46,397 bases of DNA from Candidatus Eisenbergiella merdipullorum (lineage in GTDB: Bacteria; Bacillota; Clostridia; Lachnospirales; Lachnospiraceae), in NCBI GenBank assembly GCA_019118445.1, contig DWYY01000052.1:1-46397 (forward strand). Direction: 5' to 3'. Position 1 is the first letter of the stretch; each line of letters begins with the position of its first letter. The notes under the pieces are model-generated. The model did no database searches and was not told where the DNA came from. It was given only the letters and a program-made list of their open reading frames with translations. A program made the translations under genes and the position numbers. Positions 1 through 6,589 of this stretch are shown piece after piece.

Positions 1-549
1 ACAGTATTAGTTGTCATTGCGCTGGTGATTCTGCTTGTTCCCATAGCGATTGAGGGCTGGAACCGTTTTCTAAAATCACTTGGTCTCATTCAAAAGAAAA
101 CCCTGCAGGAAAAACAGCGTGAGAAAGAGATTACTGAAATCTATGAAAAGATATCCTGCGTACAGACGGATATCGTCGGGAAGCAGGCAGAATACCACGC
201 ACAATCCATTGAGATACGGGATGGCCTGGCAAAAGACCAGGCGGAGCTGAGGCAGAAGCAGAAGGAGATCCAGGCCGATGTGAAACAGATGTCGGACATG
301 CTGCAGGATTATATCCGGAAGGACGACAAAAAAACGATCGCTACGCTCCGGACAACACTGTGGCAGCTCCATAAGGGTTTCATGGATCAGGGATATGTCA
401 CGCCTGACGGGCTGAAAACCTTTAAAGAATTGGGAAAGGTCTACGAGGAAGCCGGTGGAGATGATATCTATCATGATAAGCTGGAGCCGGAAGTGCTTTC
501 TCTGGAAATCAGATATCCGGATGGAAGCATCTATGAAATGAAAGGATGA
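1..549 (+). CDS. Prophage coiled-coil membrane protein, 5' end outside the window
   Basis: The reading frame is open from the first base, so the gene starts left of the window. The visible N-terminus is hydrophobic (about residues 1-18) and is followed by a long charged, Gln/Glu/Lys-rich stretch predicted to form a coiled coil (about residues 30-105), then a soluble C-terminal part containing Trp and a YPDGSIYEMKG end. It lies immediately before a holin and endolysin gene, so it is probably a prophage structural or lysis-associated protein anchored in the membrane. I do not recognise the family. The stop overlaps the upstream part of the holin translation-initiation region, which suggests coupled translation. 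Confidence 0.6.
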   Translation, partial: TVLVVIALVILLVPIAIEGWNRFLKSLGLIQKKTLQEKQREKEITEIYEKISCVQTDIVGKQAEYHAQSIEIRDGLAKDQAELRQKQKEIQADVKQMSDMLQDYIRKDDKKTIATLRTTLWQLHKGFMDQGYVTPDGLKTFKELGKVYEEAGGDDIYHDKLEPEVLSLEIRYPDGSIYEMKG

Positions 550-554
550 TGATT

Positions 555-896
555 ATGGAATTACTGAATGCAATCCCCGCATGGCTTATCATTGGCGTGC
601 TGATTGTCATTATTCTGACGATCATTGCAATGGCGGTAGCCTATTTCAAAAACCGTTCTGTGGAGGACATCCGGACCGATGTGTACCAGCTTATTTTGAA
701 GGCGGAACACATGTACGAAGAATCCGGATCAGGAAAACAGAAAATGAAATGGGTGGTAAGCCAGGCACGAAAACTCCTGCCTACATGGCTGCAGGCCTTG
801 CTCTCTGAAGAAACATTGGAAAATATTATCCAGGCATGGTTCGACGGAGTGAAGGATCTGCTCGACGATGGGAAAATGAATCATTCAGAAAAATAA
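555..896 (+). CDS. Phage holin, LL-H type
   Basis: This is a 113-aa protein with one strong N-terminal membrane segment (IPAWLIIGVLIVIILTIIAM, about residues 7-26). A soluble helical part follows, containing the 'VYQLILKAEHMYEESGSGKQKMKWV' type region seen in LL-H family holins of Firmicutes phages. Holins form membrane lesions that release the endolysin at the end of the lytic cycle. An earlier in-frame ATG exists at 546, but AAAGGA at 541-546 sits about 8 bases before the ATG at 555, so I prefer that start. The position directly before the endolysin gene supports the call. Confidence 0.85.
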   Translation: MELLNAIPAWLIIGVLIVIILTIIAMAVAYFKNRSVEDIRTDVYQLILKAEHMYEESGSGKQKMKWVVSQARKLLPTWLQALLSEETLENIIQAWFDGVKDLLDDGKMNHSEK

Positions 897-940
897 TATA
901 GGGGCGGGAGACCGTCCCTTTTCTTTTTGGAGGTGTAATA

Positions 941-2158
941 ATGCGTATCAATGTACATGCCGGGCATAACCCGGACGGGATGACCGCCTGCGGGGCTATC
1001 GGTCTCATACGGGAATCTACAGAGGCACGGGCGGTGAAAGACAGGGTGATCGCACAACTAGCCTCTATGGGGCATACAGTGCGGGACTGCACCTGTAATA
1101 ATGGCATCAGTCAAAATGACATCCTGCAGAAGATTGTGGCCGCCTGCAACGCCCAGGAGGCTGATCTGGATATTTCAATCCACTTCAACGCTGGCGCACA
1201 GTCGGAGGCCGACGGACATACTACAGGGACGGAAGTGTATGTATACAACACTTCTTCCGCGGCCACAGCGTATGCGCAGCAGGTGGTTGACAGCATTGCG
1301 GCACTGGGATTCCGAAACCGTGGCATGAAGGAGCGGCAGAGCCTGTATGTCCTGCGGCACACGAAGGCCCCGGCAATGCTGATCGAATGCTGTTTCGTGG
1401 ACGATCCGGAAGATGTAGCCCTGTACAATGCTGACCGGATGGCGGCGGCCATTGTGGCCGGTATCACGGGACAGGCCGCTGAGACCACGGCGGACGCCGC
1501 GAAGCTGGCAGCCATGAGCCAGTCTGAGTTTGTGGACTGGATCGGACAGCTTGCAGCGCAGGATATGAAAACATCCGGTATCCTTGCCAGCGTCACGACG
1601 GCGCAGTCTATCTTGGAATCCGGATACGGGAAATCAGAGCTGGCCCTGAACGCCCTCAACCTGGGCGGCATGAAGGCGGAGTTATCCGGAAACACATGGC
1701 CGTCTGTCTGGGATGGGAAAATCTACACGAAGGATACGGCGGAGCAGGAGCCGGACGGAACATACATCACCATCAAGGCAGATTTCCGTGCTTATCCTTC
1801 TGTAGCTGCATATCTGGCGGATCATTCCGCCTATCTGGCCGGAGCAAAAAAGGGAGATTCCCTGAGATATGCTGGGATTGTCGGATGTAAGGACTATCGA
1901 ACGGCTTTCCAGATCCTTAAAGACGGAGGGTATGCTACATCAATAGACTACGTGGACAAGCTCTGCACGGTCGTTGAAAAATGGAACCTGACACGGTATG
2001 ACGGCGCTACGCCGGTTGGGCAGTCAGAAATATACTGGCTCTCTGCGGCAGACGTATATACAGAGGCGGAAGCCGATGCAGTGAAGGTACAGCTTGAACA
2101 GGCATGGCCGGGGCTGAATCTACTGAAGCGCCGCGGCATTGTAACCAAGGCATATTAA
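941..2158 (+). CDS. Prophage endolysin: Amidase_3 plus glucosaminidase domains
   Basis: This 405-aa modular lysin has an N-terminal zinc N-acetylmuramoyl-L-alanine amidase domain (about 1-178). Likely metal or catalytic residues are in the NVHAGH motif (His6/His9), SIHFNA (His81) and LIECCFV (Glu149). A second domain (about 190-350) resembles an endo-beta-N-acetylglucosaminidase, with the candidate acid Glu226 in the SILESGYGKSEL motif. The last about 45 residues resemble a small SPOR-like wall-binding segment. It would cut both the stem peptide linkage and the glycan. There is no signal peptide, as expected for a holin-dependent lysin. GGAGG lies 7 bases before the ATG. A strong terminator follows, so this ends the lysis operon. 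Confidence 0.92.
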   Translation: MRINVHAGHNPDGMTACGAIGLIRESTEARAVKDRVIAQLASMGHTVRDCTCNNGISQNDILQKIVAACNAQEADLDISIHFNAGAQSEADGHTTGTEVYVYNTSSAATAYAQQVVDSIAALGFRNRGMKERQSLYVLRHTKAPAMLIECCFVDDPEDVALYNADRMAAAIVAGITGQAAETTADAAKLAAMSQSEFVDWIGQLAAQDMKTSGILASVTTAQSILESGYGKSELALNALNLGGMKAELSGNTWPSVWDGKIYTKDTAEQEPDGTYITIKADFRAYPSVAAYLADHSAYLAGAKKGDSLRYAGIVGCKDYRTAFQILKDGGYATSIDYVDKLCTVVEKWNLTRYDGATPVGQSEIYWLSAADVYTEAEADAVKVQLEQAWPGLNLLKRRGIVTKAY

Positions 2159-2159
2159 A

Positions 2160-2197
2160 AATAGGCGGGAGGGTTATCCTTCCGCCTATTTCTCTTC
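2160..2197 (+). terminator. Rho-independent terminator after the endolysin gene
   Basis: A 13-bp stem (AATAGGCGG plus GAGG pairing with CCTT plus CCGCCTATT, one G-T wobble) with a 5-base loop is followed by a T/C-rich tail. It begins two bases after the endolysin stop. Confidence 0.85.
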
Positions 2198-2229
2198 TCC
2201 CGGCTTTACCCGGACAGGGCGTGGCAGTA

Positions 2230-2400
2230 TTATTCTTTAATTATCGCATCTAATTTACGGATTATAGTTTCTGGCTTTCTTATTTCTTTATTGGTGCGTG
2301 ATGCACAATAATTGCATTCATAGACTTCTGTTATAGGTTTCCCTGCCTGTTCCAATTTAATTCTATCGTACCTTATTTCCTTTTCCTGCCCTCGTAAACT
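2230..2400 (-). pseudogene. Possible truncated gene remnant with a CxxC motif
   Basis: The minus strand of this 329-base gap has an open frame ending at 2230. Its last 56 residues read like real protein: charged, with YECNYCASRTNK (a CxxC pair) and a KPETIIRKLDAIIKE tail. No ATG or GTG with a ribosome binding site precedes it, and the frame opens only near the promoter at 2428. It is probably the 3' end of a gene truncated by recombination, facing the endolysin gene tail to tail. The function is unknown. Chance openness cannot be excluded for such a short AT-rich stretch. Confidence 0.3.
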
Positions 2401-2427
2401 ATGGGGGTGGATGTTGTAAGAACTTGG

Positions 2428-2456
2428 TTGACAAAAATATGAAAATAATGTAAAAT
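2428..2456 (+). promoter_or_regulatory. Sigma-A promoter for the 209-aa / HTH-ImmA pair
   Basis: A perfect TTGACA (2428-2433) is separated by 17 bases from TAAAAT (2451-2456), and GGGAGGAGAGG lies just before the ATG at 2488. The two following genes therefore have their own promoter, independent of the phage late operon. Confidence 0.85.
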
Positions 2457-2487
2457 AGGCTCACGATAAAAACGGGAGGAGAGGTAT

Positions 2488-3117
2488 ATGCATACCCAGT
2501 TTAAAGATATTTTCACCAGTCGAGAACTCTTGACTCTTGCGTCGATTGTACAAGTGGGTGATGCAACTTATCGAGAGTTGATGGAAACACAACGTCCGAT
2601 GTTTGGACATCCCTACTTCGCTGATACTAGAGGACGATTAAGGACAAAACTCGTCCAAATGCAGTGCGAGATAGAAAGCCACGATCCTAAGTTCCCATTT
2701 GAATTTATTCAACGGGAATTTCAGTATAAACAACTTATACCGGAACTTAGAAATAAAAGTGTGATTCTTCATATTGCACGTAGCGCGTCGCCGGACATTT
2801 TGCCTTACGCTTCAAAATACAAGATTAGGCTTTCAAACAATAATCATGAATTACAACGTCAAATGGTACTTGATTTTGACAAAACACCGCCGTATAGCAA
2901 TGAACCATATTATGCCATTTTAACATTTGGGGGCCGTGACCAGACTTTTTCAGTTATTCAATTTCCTGAGCCGGGATATGAAGGAATTGCGGAATGTCTG
3001 CCTTTACCCCAAATCAGTTTAACTAATGAAAGTGAAAGTACAAAAGTATTTGAACGTAAAAAAGCTGTGTTGAAAAAAGAGTTTTTGGCACATGGAGCGG
3101 AGGAAAGTATCTCATGA
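2488..3117 (+). CDS. Unknown protein paired with an HTH-ImmA/IrrE protein
   Basis: This is a 209-aa soluble protein of a family I do not recognise. It has an N-terminal helical part (about 1-70), a middle part containing VILHIARSASPDILPYASKY, and a beta-rich section (YYAILTFGGRDQTFSVIQFPEPGY, about 150-172). There are no membrane segments or signal peptide. It has its own promoter and a strong ribosome binding site, and its stop overlaps the next start by four bases (ATGA), so the two proteins are made together. The codons are AT-rich compared with the host genes beyond 5150. Gene pairs with an ImmA/IrrE antitoxin or regulator are often toxin-antitoxin or phage-defence modules. That role is inference here. 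Confidence 0.6.
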   Translation: MHTQFKDIFTSRELLTLASIVQVGDATYRELMETQRPMFGHPYFADTRGRLRTKLVQMQCEIESHDPKFPFEFIQREFQYKQLIPELRNKSVILHIARSASPDILPYASKYKIRLSNNNHELQRQMVLDFDKTPPYSNEPYYAILTFGGRDQTFSVIQFPEPGYEGIAECLPLPQISLTNESESTKVFERKKAVLKKEFLAHGAEESIS

Positions 3118-4262
3118 CCAGCACGATCATTCCTTCTCGAATAACGGAAGCTCGGGAAGCCCGTGCCAAATCCATGGAAGAATTAGCCGACAGCATAGGG
3201 GTTACAAGGCAGTCAATTTCAAAATATGAAAGGGGTATTATAAAGCCATCGCCAGAAATGTTGCAAGCTATTTCATATAGTCTCGGGTTTCCACCTGATT
3301 TTTTTTACAAATTAGAAGCAAAGAGCAACGCAGGAAGCAGCCCATTGTTTTTTCGATCTAATTCTAATATTGCAAAAAAAGTAAAAACCGCCTGCAGATA
3401 TCAAATAAAATGGACTGATGAAATTAAGAAGCAGCTTGAGAAGTATGTCGATTTTGTAGATCGTGACCTCCCCACAATCGACAAAAATTTTGAGGATTTA
3501 TCATTTGAGGATATCGAAGAATTGGCGCTGAGTATTCGGAAAGACTGGGGAATAAATGGCGATCCAGTCAATGACTTAATAGGGCTATTGGAAAACAAAG
3601 GAGTTATTGTAACACAATTTGCCACCAATAAACTGTGCGCCTTTAAGGGTATTGATGCTTTTTCTTGCTGGAGAGATGGGACACCATATATTTTATATCA
3701 TTCGATACAGAAAAGCGCTGTGCGTACTAGGTTTAGTATTTTACATGAACTTGGACATTTAATAATGCATAGCTCAATAACAGAAGATGATTCAGTAAAA
3801 AAAGAAATTGTTGATATGGCAGATATGCAAGCGGATAGATTTGCCGCTGCTTTTTTGCTCCCTGCCACCTCATTCCCTGAAGATATACGAAGTACTTCAC
3901 TGATTTCTTTGGAGATGGTTAAAAAGAAATGGGGAGTTGCATTGTCAACGATTATTAAAAGATGTGAAACTTTGGAATTATTAACAGAAAATCAAATAAA
4001 TTATTTAAAAAGGCAGATGACAACAAAAAAATATTGGCATAAAGAACCGTTGGATGATGTTTTAACGGTTGCTGAACCCGAGATGATACGTGATGCAATC
4101 TATCTCTTGATCGATAATGGTATAATTACTAAAACTGCTTTTATAAATGAATCTGGACTATCTGTTGATGATTTAGAATGTATTTGTGGATTACCAGAGG
4201 AGTTTTTTGATGATTTCAACAAGCGGAAAAAGCCAATGTTAAGATTAGTAAAAAGCGTATAG
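3114..4262 (+). CDS. XRE-family HTH regulator fused to an ImmA/IrrE metallopeptidase
   Basis: This is a 382-aa protein. Residues about 6-60 form an XRE-type helix-turn-helix (REARAKSMEELADSIGVTRQSISKYERG). Residues about 150-290 are an ImmA/IrrE (DUF955, COG2856) zinc peptidase with HELGH at 211-215 and the following ADRFAAAFLLP helix. Proteins of this type act as DNA-binding repressors that can cleave a partner regulator on damage, or as antitoxins. Translation is coupled to the upstream gene (ATGA overlap). The pair is AT-rich and sits at the prophage end with its own promoter and a following hairpin, the layout of a lysogenic-conversion (moron) cassette. The domains are clear; the biological role is inferred. 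Confidence 0.88.
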   Translation: MTSTIIPSRITEAREARAKSMEELADSIGVTRQSISKYERGIIKPSPEMLQAISYSLGFPPDFFYKLEAKSNAGSSPLFFRSNSNIAKKVKTACRYQIKWTDEIKKQLEKYVDFVDRDLPTIDKNFEDLSFEDIEELALSIRKDWGINGDPVNDLIGLLENKGVIVTQFATNKLCAFKGIDAFSCWRDGTPYILYHSIQKSAVRTRFSILHELGHLIMHSSITEDDSVKKEIVDMADMQADRFAAAFLLPATSFPEDIRSTSLISLEMVKKKWGVALSTIIKRCETLELLTENQINYLKRQMTTKKYWHKEPLDDVLTVAEPEMIRDAIYLLIDNGIITKTAFINESGLSVDDLECICGLPEEFFDDFNKRKKPMLRLVKSV

Positions 4263-4288
4263 AAAATAGACGTTTCGAGAATGTTTTT

Positions 4289-4336
4289 AGAATAGGCGGA
4301 ATGTATGTACCAAATTACGAACATTCCGCTTATTCT
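4289..4336 (+). terminator. 16-bp hairpin after the HTH-ImmA gene, abutting the inverted-repeat site
   Basis: AGAATAGGCGGAATGT (4289-4304) pairs with ACATTCCGCTTATTCT (4321-4336) with one G-U pair and a 16-base loop. There is no T-run, so termination is uncertain. The arm resembles the endolysin terminator arm (AATAGGCGG), suggesting a duplicated or recombined end. The right arm touches the 13-bp repeat at 4337. Confidence 0.6.
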
Positions 4337-4724
4337 GGTAATTAGTGAGTTTGCAGATCGCTTACAGGGTGATGTCCGCATCATTCCGGAAGGGAGTGGC
4401 GCTGATACCAAGTATTACGCCCAAGTGGGTGCCGATGCAGCCTCAAAAAAACCATTGGGTAGACCTATTATTAATTTTAGGGCAAAAGTCTATAGCGGTG
4501 GTTGGGGACAGTCACGGTTCATAATCCCTGAAGGATATAGCACGCTAGAAATTATTTCACTTTCTGGTAATGGAAATGTCTATGGGTACACAGGAGATGA
4601 AACAACAGACCCGAGTGGAACCGTGCTGGGATTACTGTCTGTGACAACGTATGATATCAGTGGATACAAAGAATTCGGCGTTCGAGTAAATGGGAATTCC
4701 GGTGCTCAATGTATGCTGTACTAG
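4305..4724 (+). pseudogene. Tail-fibre-tip-like cassette A (promoterless, 5'-truncated)
   Basis: The open frame is 139 codons, but its only ATG lies in the loop of the preceding hairpin and has no ribosome binding site. The credible protein starts at VISEFADRL (4339). It contains a GADAASKKPLG linker and a beta-rich Gly/Ser/Thr domain ending GNSGAQCMLY, as in C-terminal receptor-binding tips of phage tail fibres. It therefore looks like an alternative 3' end waiting to be joined to a fibre gene. It runs toward a second cassette in opposite orientation. The fixed fibre gene is not in the window. The similarity is by general character, not by a confirmed family. Confidence 0.55.
4337..4349 (+). 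repeat. Left copy of a 13-bp inverted repeat (candidate crossover site)
   Basis: GGTAATTAGTGAG occurs here and, inverted, at 5101-5113. In each copy it encodes Val-Ile-Ser-Glu at the start of a tail-fibre-like cassette, in the same phase. Confidence 0.7.
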
Positions 4725-4731
4725 AGCAACA

Positions 4732-5112
4732 TCAATACGATATGCTATAAGCTACACCACCACCTGTACTTGTTGATATTTTTATAACATCTCCTTTTGT
4801 GGCGCTGATTTCCGCATACCACGATCCAATGTGTCCAGTAACATCTTTAGTTCCTATTTCTGTCAGATGGACTTCTTCGTTATTAAGAAAGACATGCATA
4901 TAGTCATTTGTTGTTAGTATTTTTACAGTCGTATCCTTATCAATGACATATTCCGTATTGTTAGGATATGATCCCCCGCTTGATACGCATGCAATATAAG
5001 CGATACCACCGCCCCTAAAAGGGAGAACTGAATCTGCACCTCCTGAATTTGTGAAGTGAAGCTTCCCGTCACTGCCAACATAGACATTGAGCGTTTTTAT
5101 CTCACTAATTAC
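4732..5112 (-). pseudogene. Tail-fibre-tip-like cassette B (promoterless, 5'-truncated, inverted)
   Basis: On the minus strand, 126 codons run from VISEIKTLNVYVGSDGKL to the stop at 4732, with no start codon of their own at the front. The order matches cassette A: the shared VISE, a GADSVLPFRG linker (a motif common near the ends of clostridial phage tail proteins), then a beta-rich domain ending GGGVAYSISY. Its first codons lie in the right-hand copy of the 13-bp repeat, in the same phase as cassette A. Inverting 4337-5113 would place this domain where cassette A now lies, fused in frame to the same upstream codons. Only seven bases separate the two cassette stops. Confidence 0.55.
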
Positions 5113-5113
5113 C
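5101..5113 (-). repeat. Right copy of the 13-bp inverted repeat
   Basis: This is CTCACTAATTACC, the exact reverse complement of 4337-4349. Outside the 13 bases the flanks are only weakly alike (TTATTCT versus TTGTTCA). The truncated cotJC frame runs into a TAA inside this repeat. Confidence 0.7.
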
Positions 5114-5342
5114 TGAACAAAAATAACTGATAACCTTTATGTACCGATTCCTCCGTCCCAATATCCGTCAATAACCCCGCCACTTCACGATAAGGCATGG
5201 TATATCTCTGGGACAGGTAACGCATAGAAGCGCCCAGCTCACCGTCCGGGCCGCCGTACTGGGAGATGATGAACTGGGCCAGTTTGGCGTTCGGCTCTTT
5301 GATGTTGATGGGAAACTGCAGCCGTTTTTCATAATTCCACAT
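5109..5342 (-). pseudogene. cotJC: cotJC N-terminal fragment, interrupted by the prophage
   Basis: The fragment begins MWNYEKRLQFPINIKEPNAK and matches the start of the CotJC spore-coat manganese-catalase-like protein. The characteristic QYGGPDGELGASMRYLSQRY and TMPYREVAGLLTDIGTEE follow. The family is about 190 residues long; only 65 native residues remain, followed by 12 foreign ones. It starts directly after the cotJB stop, with GGGAGG nine bases before the ATG. The missing C-terminal part, with most of the catalase-like metal-binding residues, should lie at the other prophage end, left of the window. If the prophage excises precisely during sporulation, the gene would be restored. Confidence 0.85.
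5143..5172. other. Prophage right attachment junction (attR) within cotJC
   Basis: Reading cotJC on the minus strand, the family sequence continues to LLTDIGTEE (codon 65, ending at 5148) and then changes to SVHKGYQLFLFR and a stop, where the family normally continues as LAHLEMI. Base composition also changes here. The shared att core should lie within the GATATTGGGACGGAGGA stretch just upstream of the break. The exact core cannot be fixed without the left end. Confidence 0.75.
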
Positions 5343-5642
5343 TCAGAAGCACCTCCCTTCCCAGGGGAGAGGGGTAAGGCCCCATTTCCATTCCTTGCTG
5401 CATGCTTCGGCGGCAGCAATATTGAGCGGATCATATTTTGCCGCGTATTCCGCCGTCATCTGGTTCAGCATACGGTTATAGTAACAGAAATAGCTCAGTG
5501 CATCACGGTCGTCCGGATGGGTGTCCAGATACTCTGTCAGCTCTACTACGACGAAGCTGATGATGCTGATGTTCCGGAGGCAGCGCTCCTGTTCCGCGTC
5601 AGCGCGGTTCTGATTCTGGCAGGCACAATTTGCACCGTTCAT
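5343..5642 (-). CDS. cotJB: Spore coat protein CotJB
   Basis: This 99-aa protein is a CotJB-type inner spore coat component. Recognisable parts are the SIISFVVVELTEYLDTHPDDRDAL and YFCYYNRMLNQMTAEYAAKYDPL segments (about 28-80). A Trp/Pro-rich end (KEWKWGLTPLPWEGRCF) follows, which in the family is the conserved WxWxxxPxPWE motif. It is needed with CotJA and CotJC for coat assembly. An upstream ATG three codons earlier touches the AAGGAG, so the ATG at 5642 (spacing nine bases) is preferred. That start overlaps the cotJA stop by four bases (ATGA). Confidence 0.9.
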   Translation of the reverse strand: MNGANCACQNQNRADAEQERCLRNISIISFVVVELTEYLDTHPDDRDALSYFCYYNRMLNQMTAEYAAKYDPLNIAAAEACSKEWKWGLTPLPWEGRCF

Positions 5643-5812
5643 TTCACGCATCTCCTTCCTGTAAAGGGTTTGTTCAGTTCGGGGAAGATGGTGCCGCAGC
5701 AGAACGCTTCTTCCAGATTTTCAAAGATCCCGGTCATCCTCTGCCAGGGGACATACGCCATCGCAACGGGAAACTGATCGGAAAATTCTTTTTTGTAATT
5801 TGTATCCTGCAT
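5639..5812 (-). CDS. cotJA: Spore coat-associated protein CotJA
   Basis: This 57-aa protein has the CotJA signature: PVAMAYVPWQ, then FENLEEAFCCGTIFPELNKPFTGRRC. CotJA is made in the mother cell and incorporated in the spore coat with CotJC. The frame is open further upstream, but GAGG lies seven bases before the ATG at 5812 (MQDTNYKKEF), so this start is chosen. It is the first gene of a cotJA-cotJB-cotJC operon with four-base and zero-base junctions. The operon is cut in its third gene by the prophage. Confidence 0.9.
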   Translation of the reverse strand: MQDTNYKKEFSDQFPVAMAYVPWQRMTGIFENLEEAFCCGTIFPELNKPFTGRRCVK

Positions 5813-5834
5813 AGATCGCCTCACATAATTTGCC

Positions 5835-5857
5835 GGTATTTTTAATACCATTATATG
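5835..5857 (-). promoter_or_regulatory. Candidate sporulation promoter of cotJ, with a 5' hairpin
   Basis: On the minus strand CATATAAT (5850-5857) is close to the SigE -10 consensus CATACAnT. It is followed by GGTATTAAAAATACC (5835-5849), a 6-bp stem that would lie at the transcript's 5' end. No clear -35 was found, so the sigma factor assignment is tentative. Confidence 0.35.
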
Positions 5858-5874
5858 TTGGAGAAAAAAACAGG

Positions 5875-6141
5875 TTACCGGGATGTGCGCTCCGTTTTCC
5901 GCATGTCCGCAAGGCGTTCGTTCAGCCAGTCCAGGATCAGGGGCATGGAATCCGGGCTGTCGGGAAATTCGCGGAAGGTTTTCTCTTCCTCCGGCGTTTT
6001 GGCATAGCAGAAACGGTCCGGATAGGTGCAGACGCGGATGCAGTCCTTCCCCATGGTGAGGTAATAGCGCATTCCGTCGCAGCTCCCTGTCAGGGGTTCC
6101 TTTTTAATGAAATGATAGGGCAATTCTTCCTTTCTGATCAT
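5875..6141 (-). CDS. Conserved small protein of unknown function
   Basis: This protein is about 88 aa from the ATG at 6141 (MIRKEELPYHFIKKEPLTGS), which has AAAGGA six bases upstream; the frame extends upstream to a weaker GTG/ATG at 6174. It is soluble, with RYYLTMGKDCIRVCTYPDRFCYAKTPEEEK in the middle and an acidic-to-basic end. I recall similar short proteins in Lachnospiraceae genomes but know no function. It lies upstream of cotJA in the same direction and diverges from feoA. A longer open frame on the other strand (5830-6282) has no comparable start signal and is treated as a shadow. Confidence 0.65.
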   Translation of the reverse strand: MIRKEELPYHFIKKEPLTGSCDGMRYYLTMGKDCIRVCTYPDRFCYAKTPEEEKTFREFPDSPDSMPLILDWLNERLADMRKTERTSR

Positions 6142-6259
6142 ATCGTATCCTTTCCGGCGGCGCATTTTTACCACTGCCTCCGAAGCAGGGAACGCCTTTT
6201 TCGTATATTATACTACAACCGAAAAAAAGATGTAAAATCCTGTTGGGAAATGCAGGTGA

Positions 6260-6288
6260 TTGACAACTGGCAGGCTGGATAATATAAT
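6260..6288 (+). promoter_or_regulatory. Consensus promoter of feoAB
   Basis: A perfect TTGACA (6260-6265) and a perfect TATAAT (6283-6288) are 17 bases apart. Such a strong promoter fits a gene held off by a repressor. Confidence 0.9.
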
Positions 6289-6297
6289 TTCTAACGA

Positions 6298-6316
6298 GAG
6301 AATGATTATCAATAAT
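6298..6316 (+). promoter_or_regulatory. Fur box over the feoAB transcription start
   Basis: GAGAATGATTATCAATAAT matches the 19-bp Fur consensus GATAATGATTATCATTATC at 15 positions. It lies about 10 bases after the -10 box, where Fur-Fe2+ would block transcription. Iron repression of ferrous iron uptake is the expected outcome. Confidence 0.8.
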
Positions 6317-6349
6317 ACAGCGATAAAACGCTTCAGAACAGAGGTACCT

Positions 6350-6589
6350 ATGACGCTATATGAAGGAAAGGTCGGAAACCAGTACCTTGTAGAAGGTATG
6401 GAGACATCAGAAGAAGTGACGAGGAGGCTGCAGGCCCTGGGGCTGATCGAAGGGACCCCGCTGAAGCTTCTGAACAGAAAGAAAAAGGGCGCGCTGATCC
6501 TGTACGTGCGTGGGACCAGACTGGCCTTGGGGAAGGACATTTCCTCCCATATCCTGGTAAAAGAGGAGGAAAAAGATGAAGAAAGATAA
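6350..6589 (+). CDS. feoA: Ferrous iron transport accessory protein FeoA
   Basis: This 79-aa SH3-like FeoA-domain protein is cytoplasmic and aids the FeoB transporter. Family features are VEGMETSEEVTRRLQALGLIEGTPLKLLNRKKKGALILYVRGTRLALGKDIS. The frame is open further upstream, but that part overlaps the promoter and Fur box, so the ATG at 6350 behind AGAGGT is the start. It overlaps feoB by 14 bases, indicating coupled translation. The operon is led by a Fur-controlled promoter. Confidence 0.92.
   Translation: MTLYEGKVGNQYLVEGMETSEEVTRRLQALGLIEGTPLKLLNRKKKGALILYVRGTRLALGKDISSHILVKEEEKDEER

Noticed and set aside
5830-6282. 150-codon plus-strand frame opposite the small unknown protein and cotJA upstream region
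   Set aside because: It has no good start signal and covers the feoAB promoter; the minus-strand reading has a ribosome binding site and better protein character.
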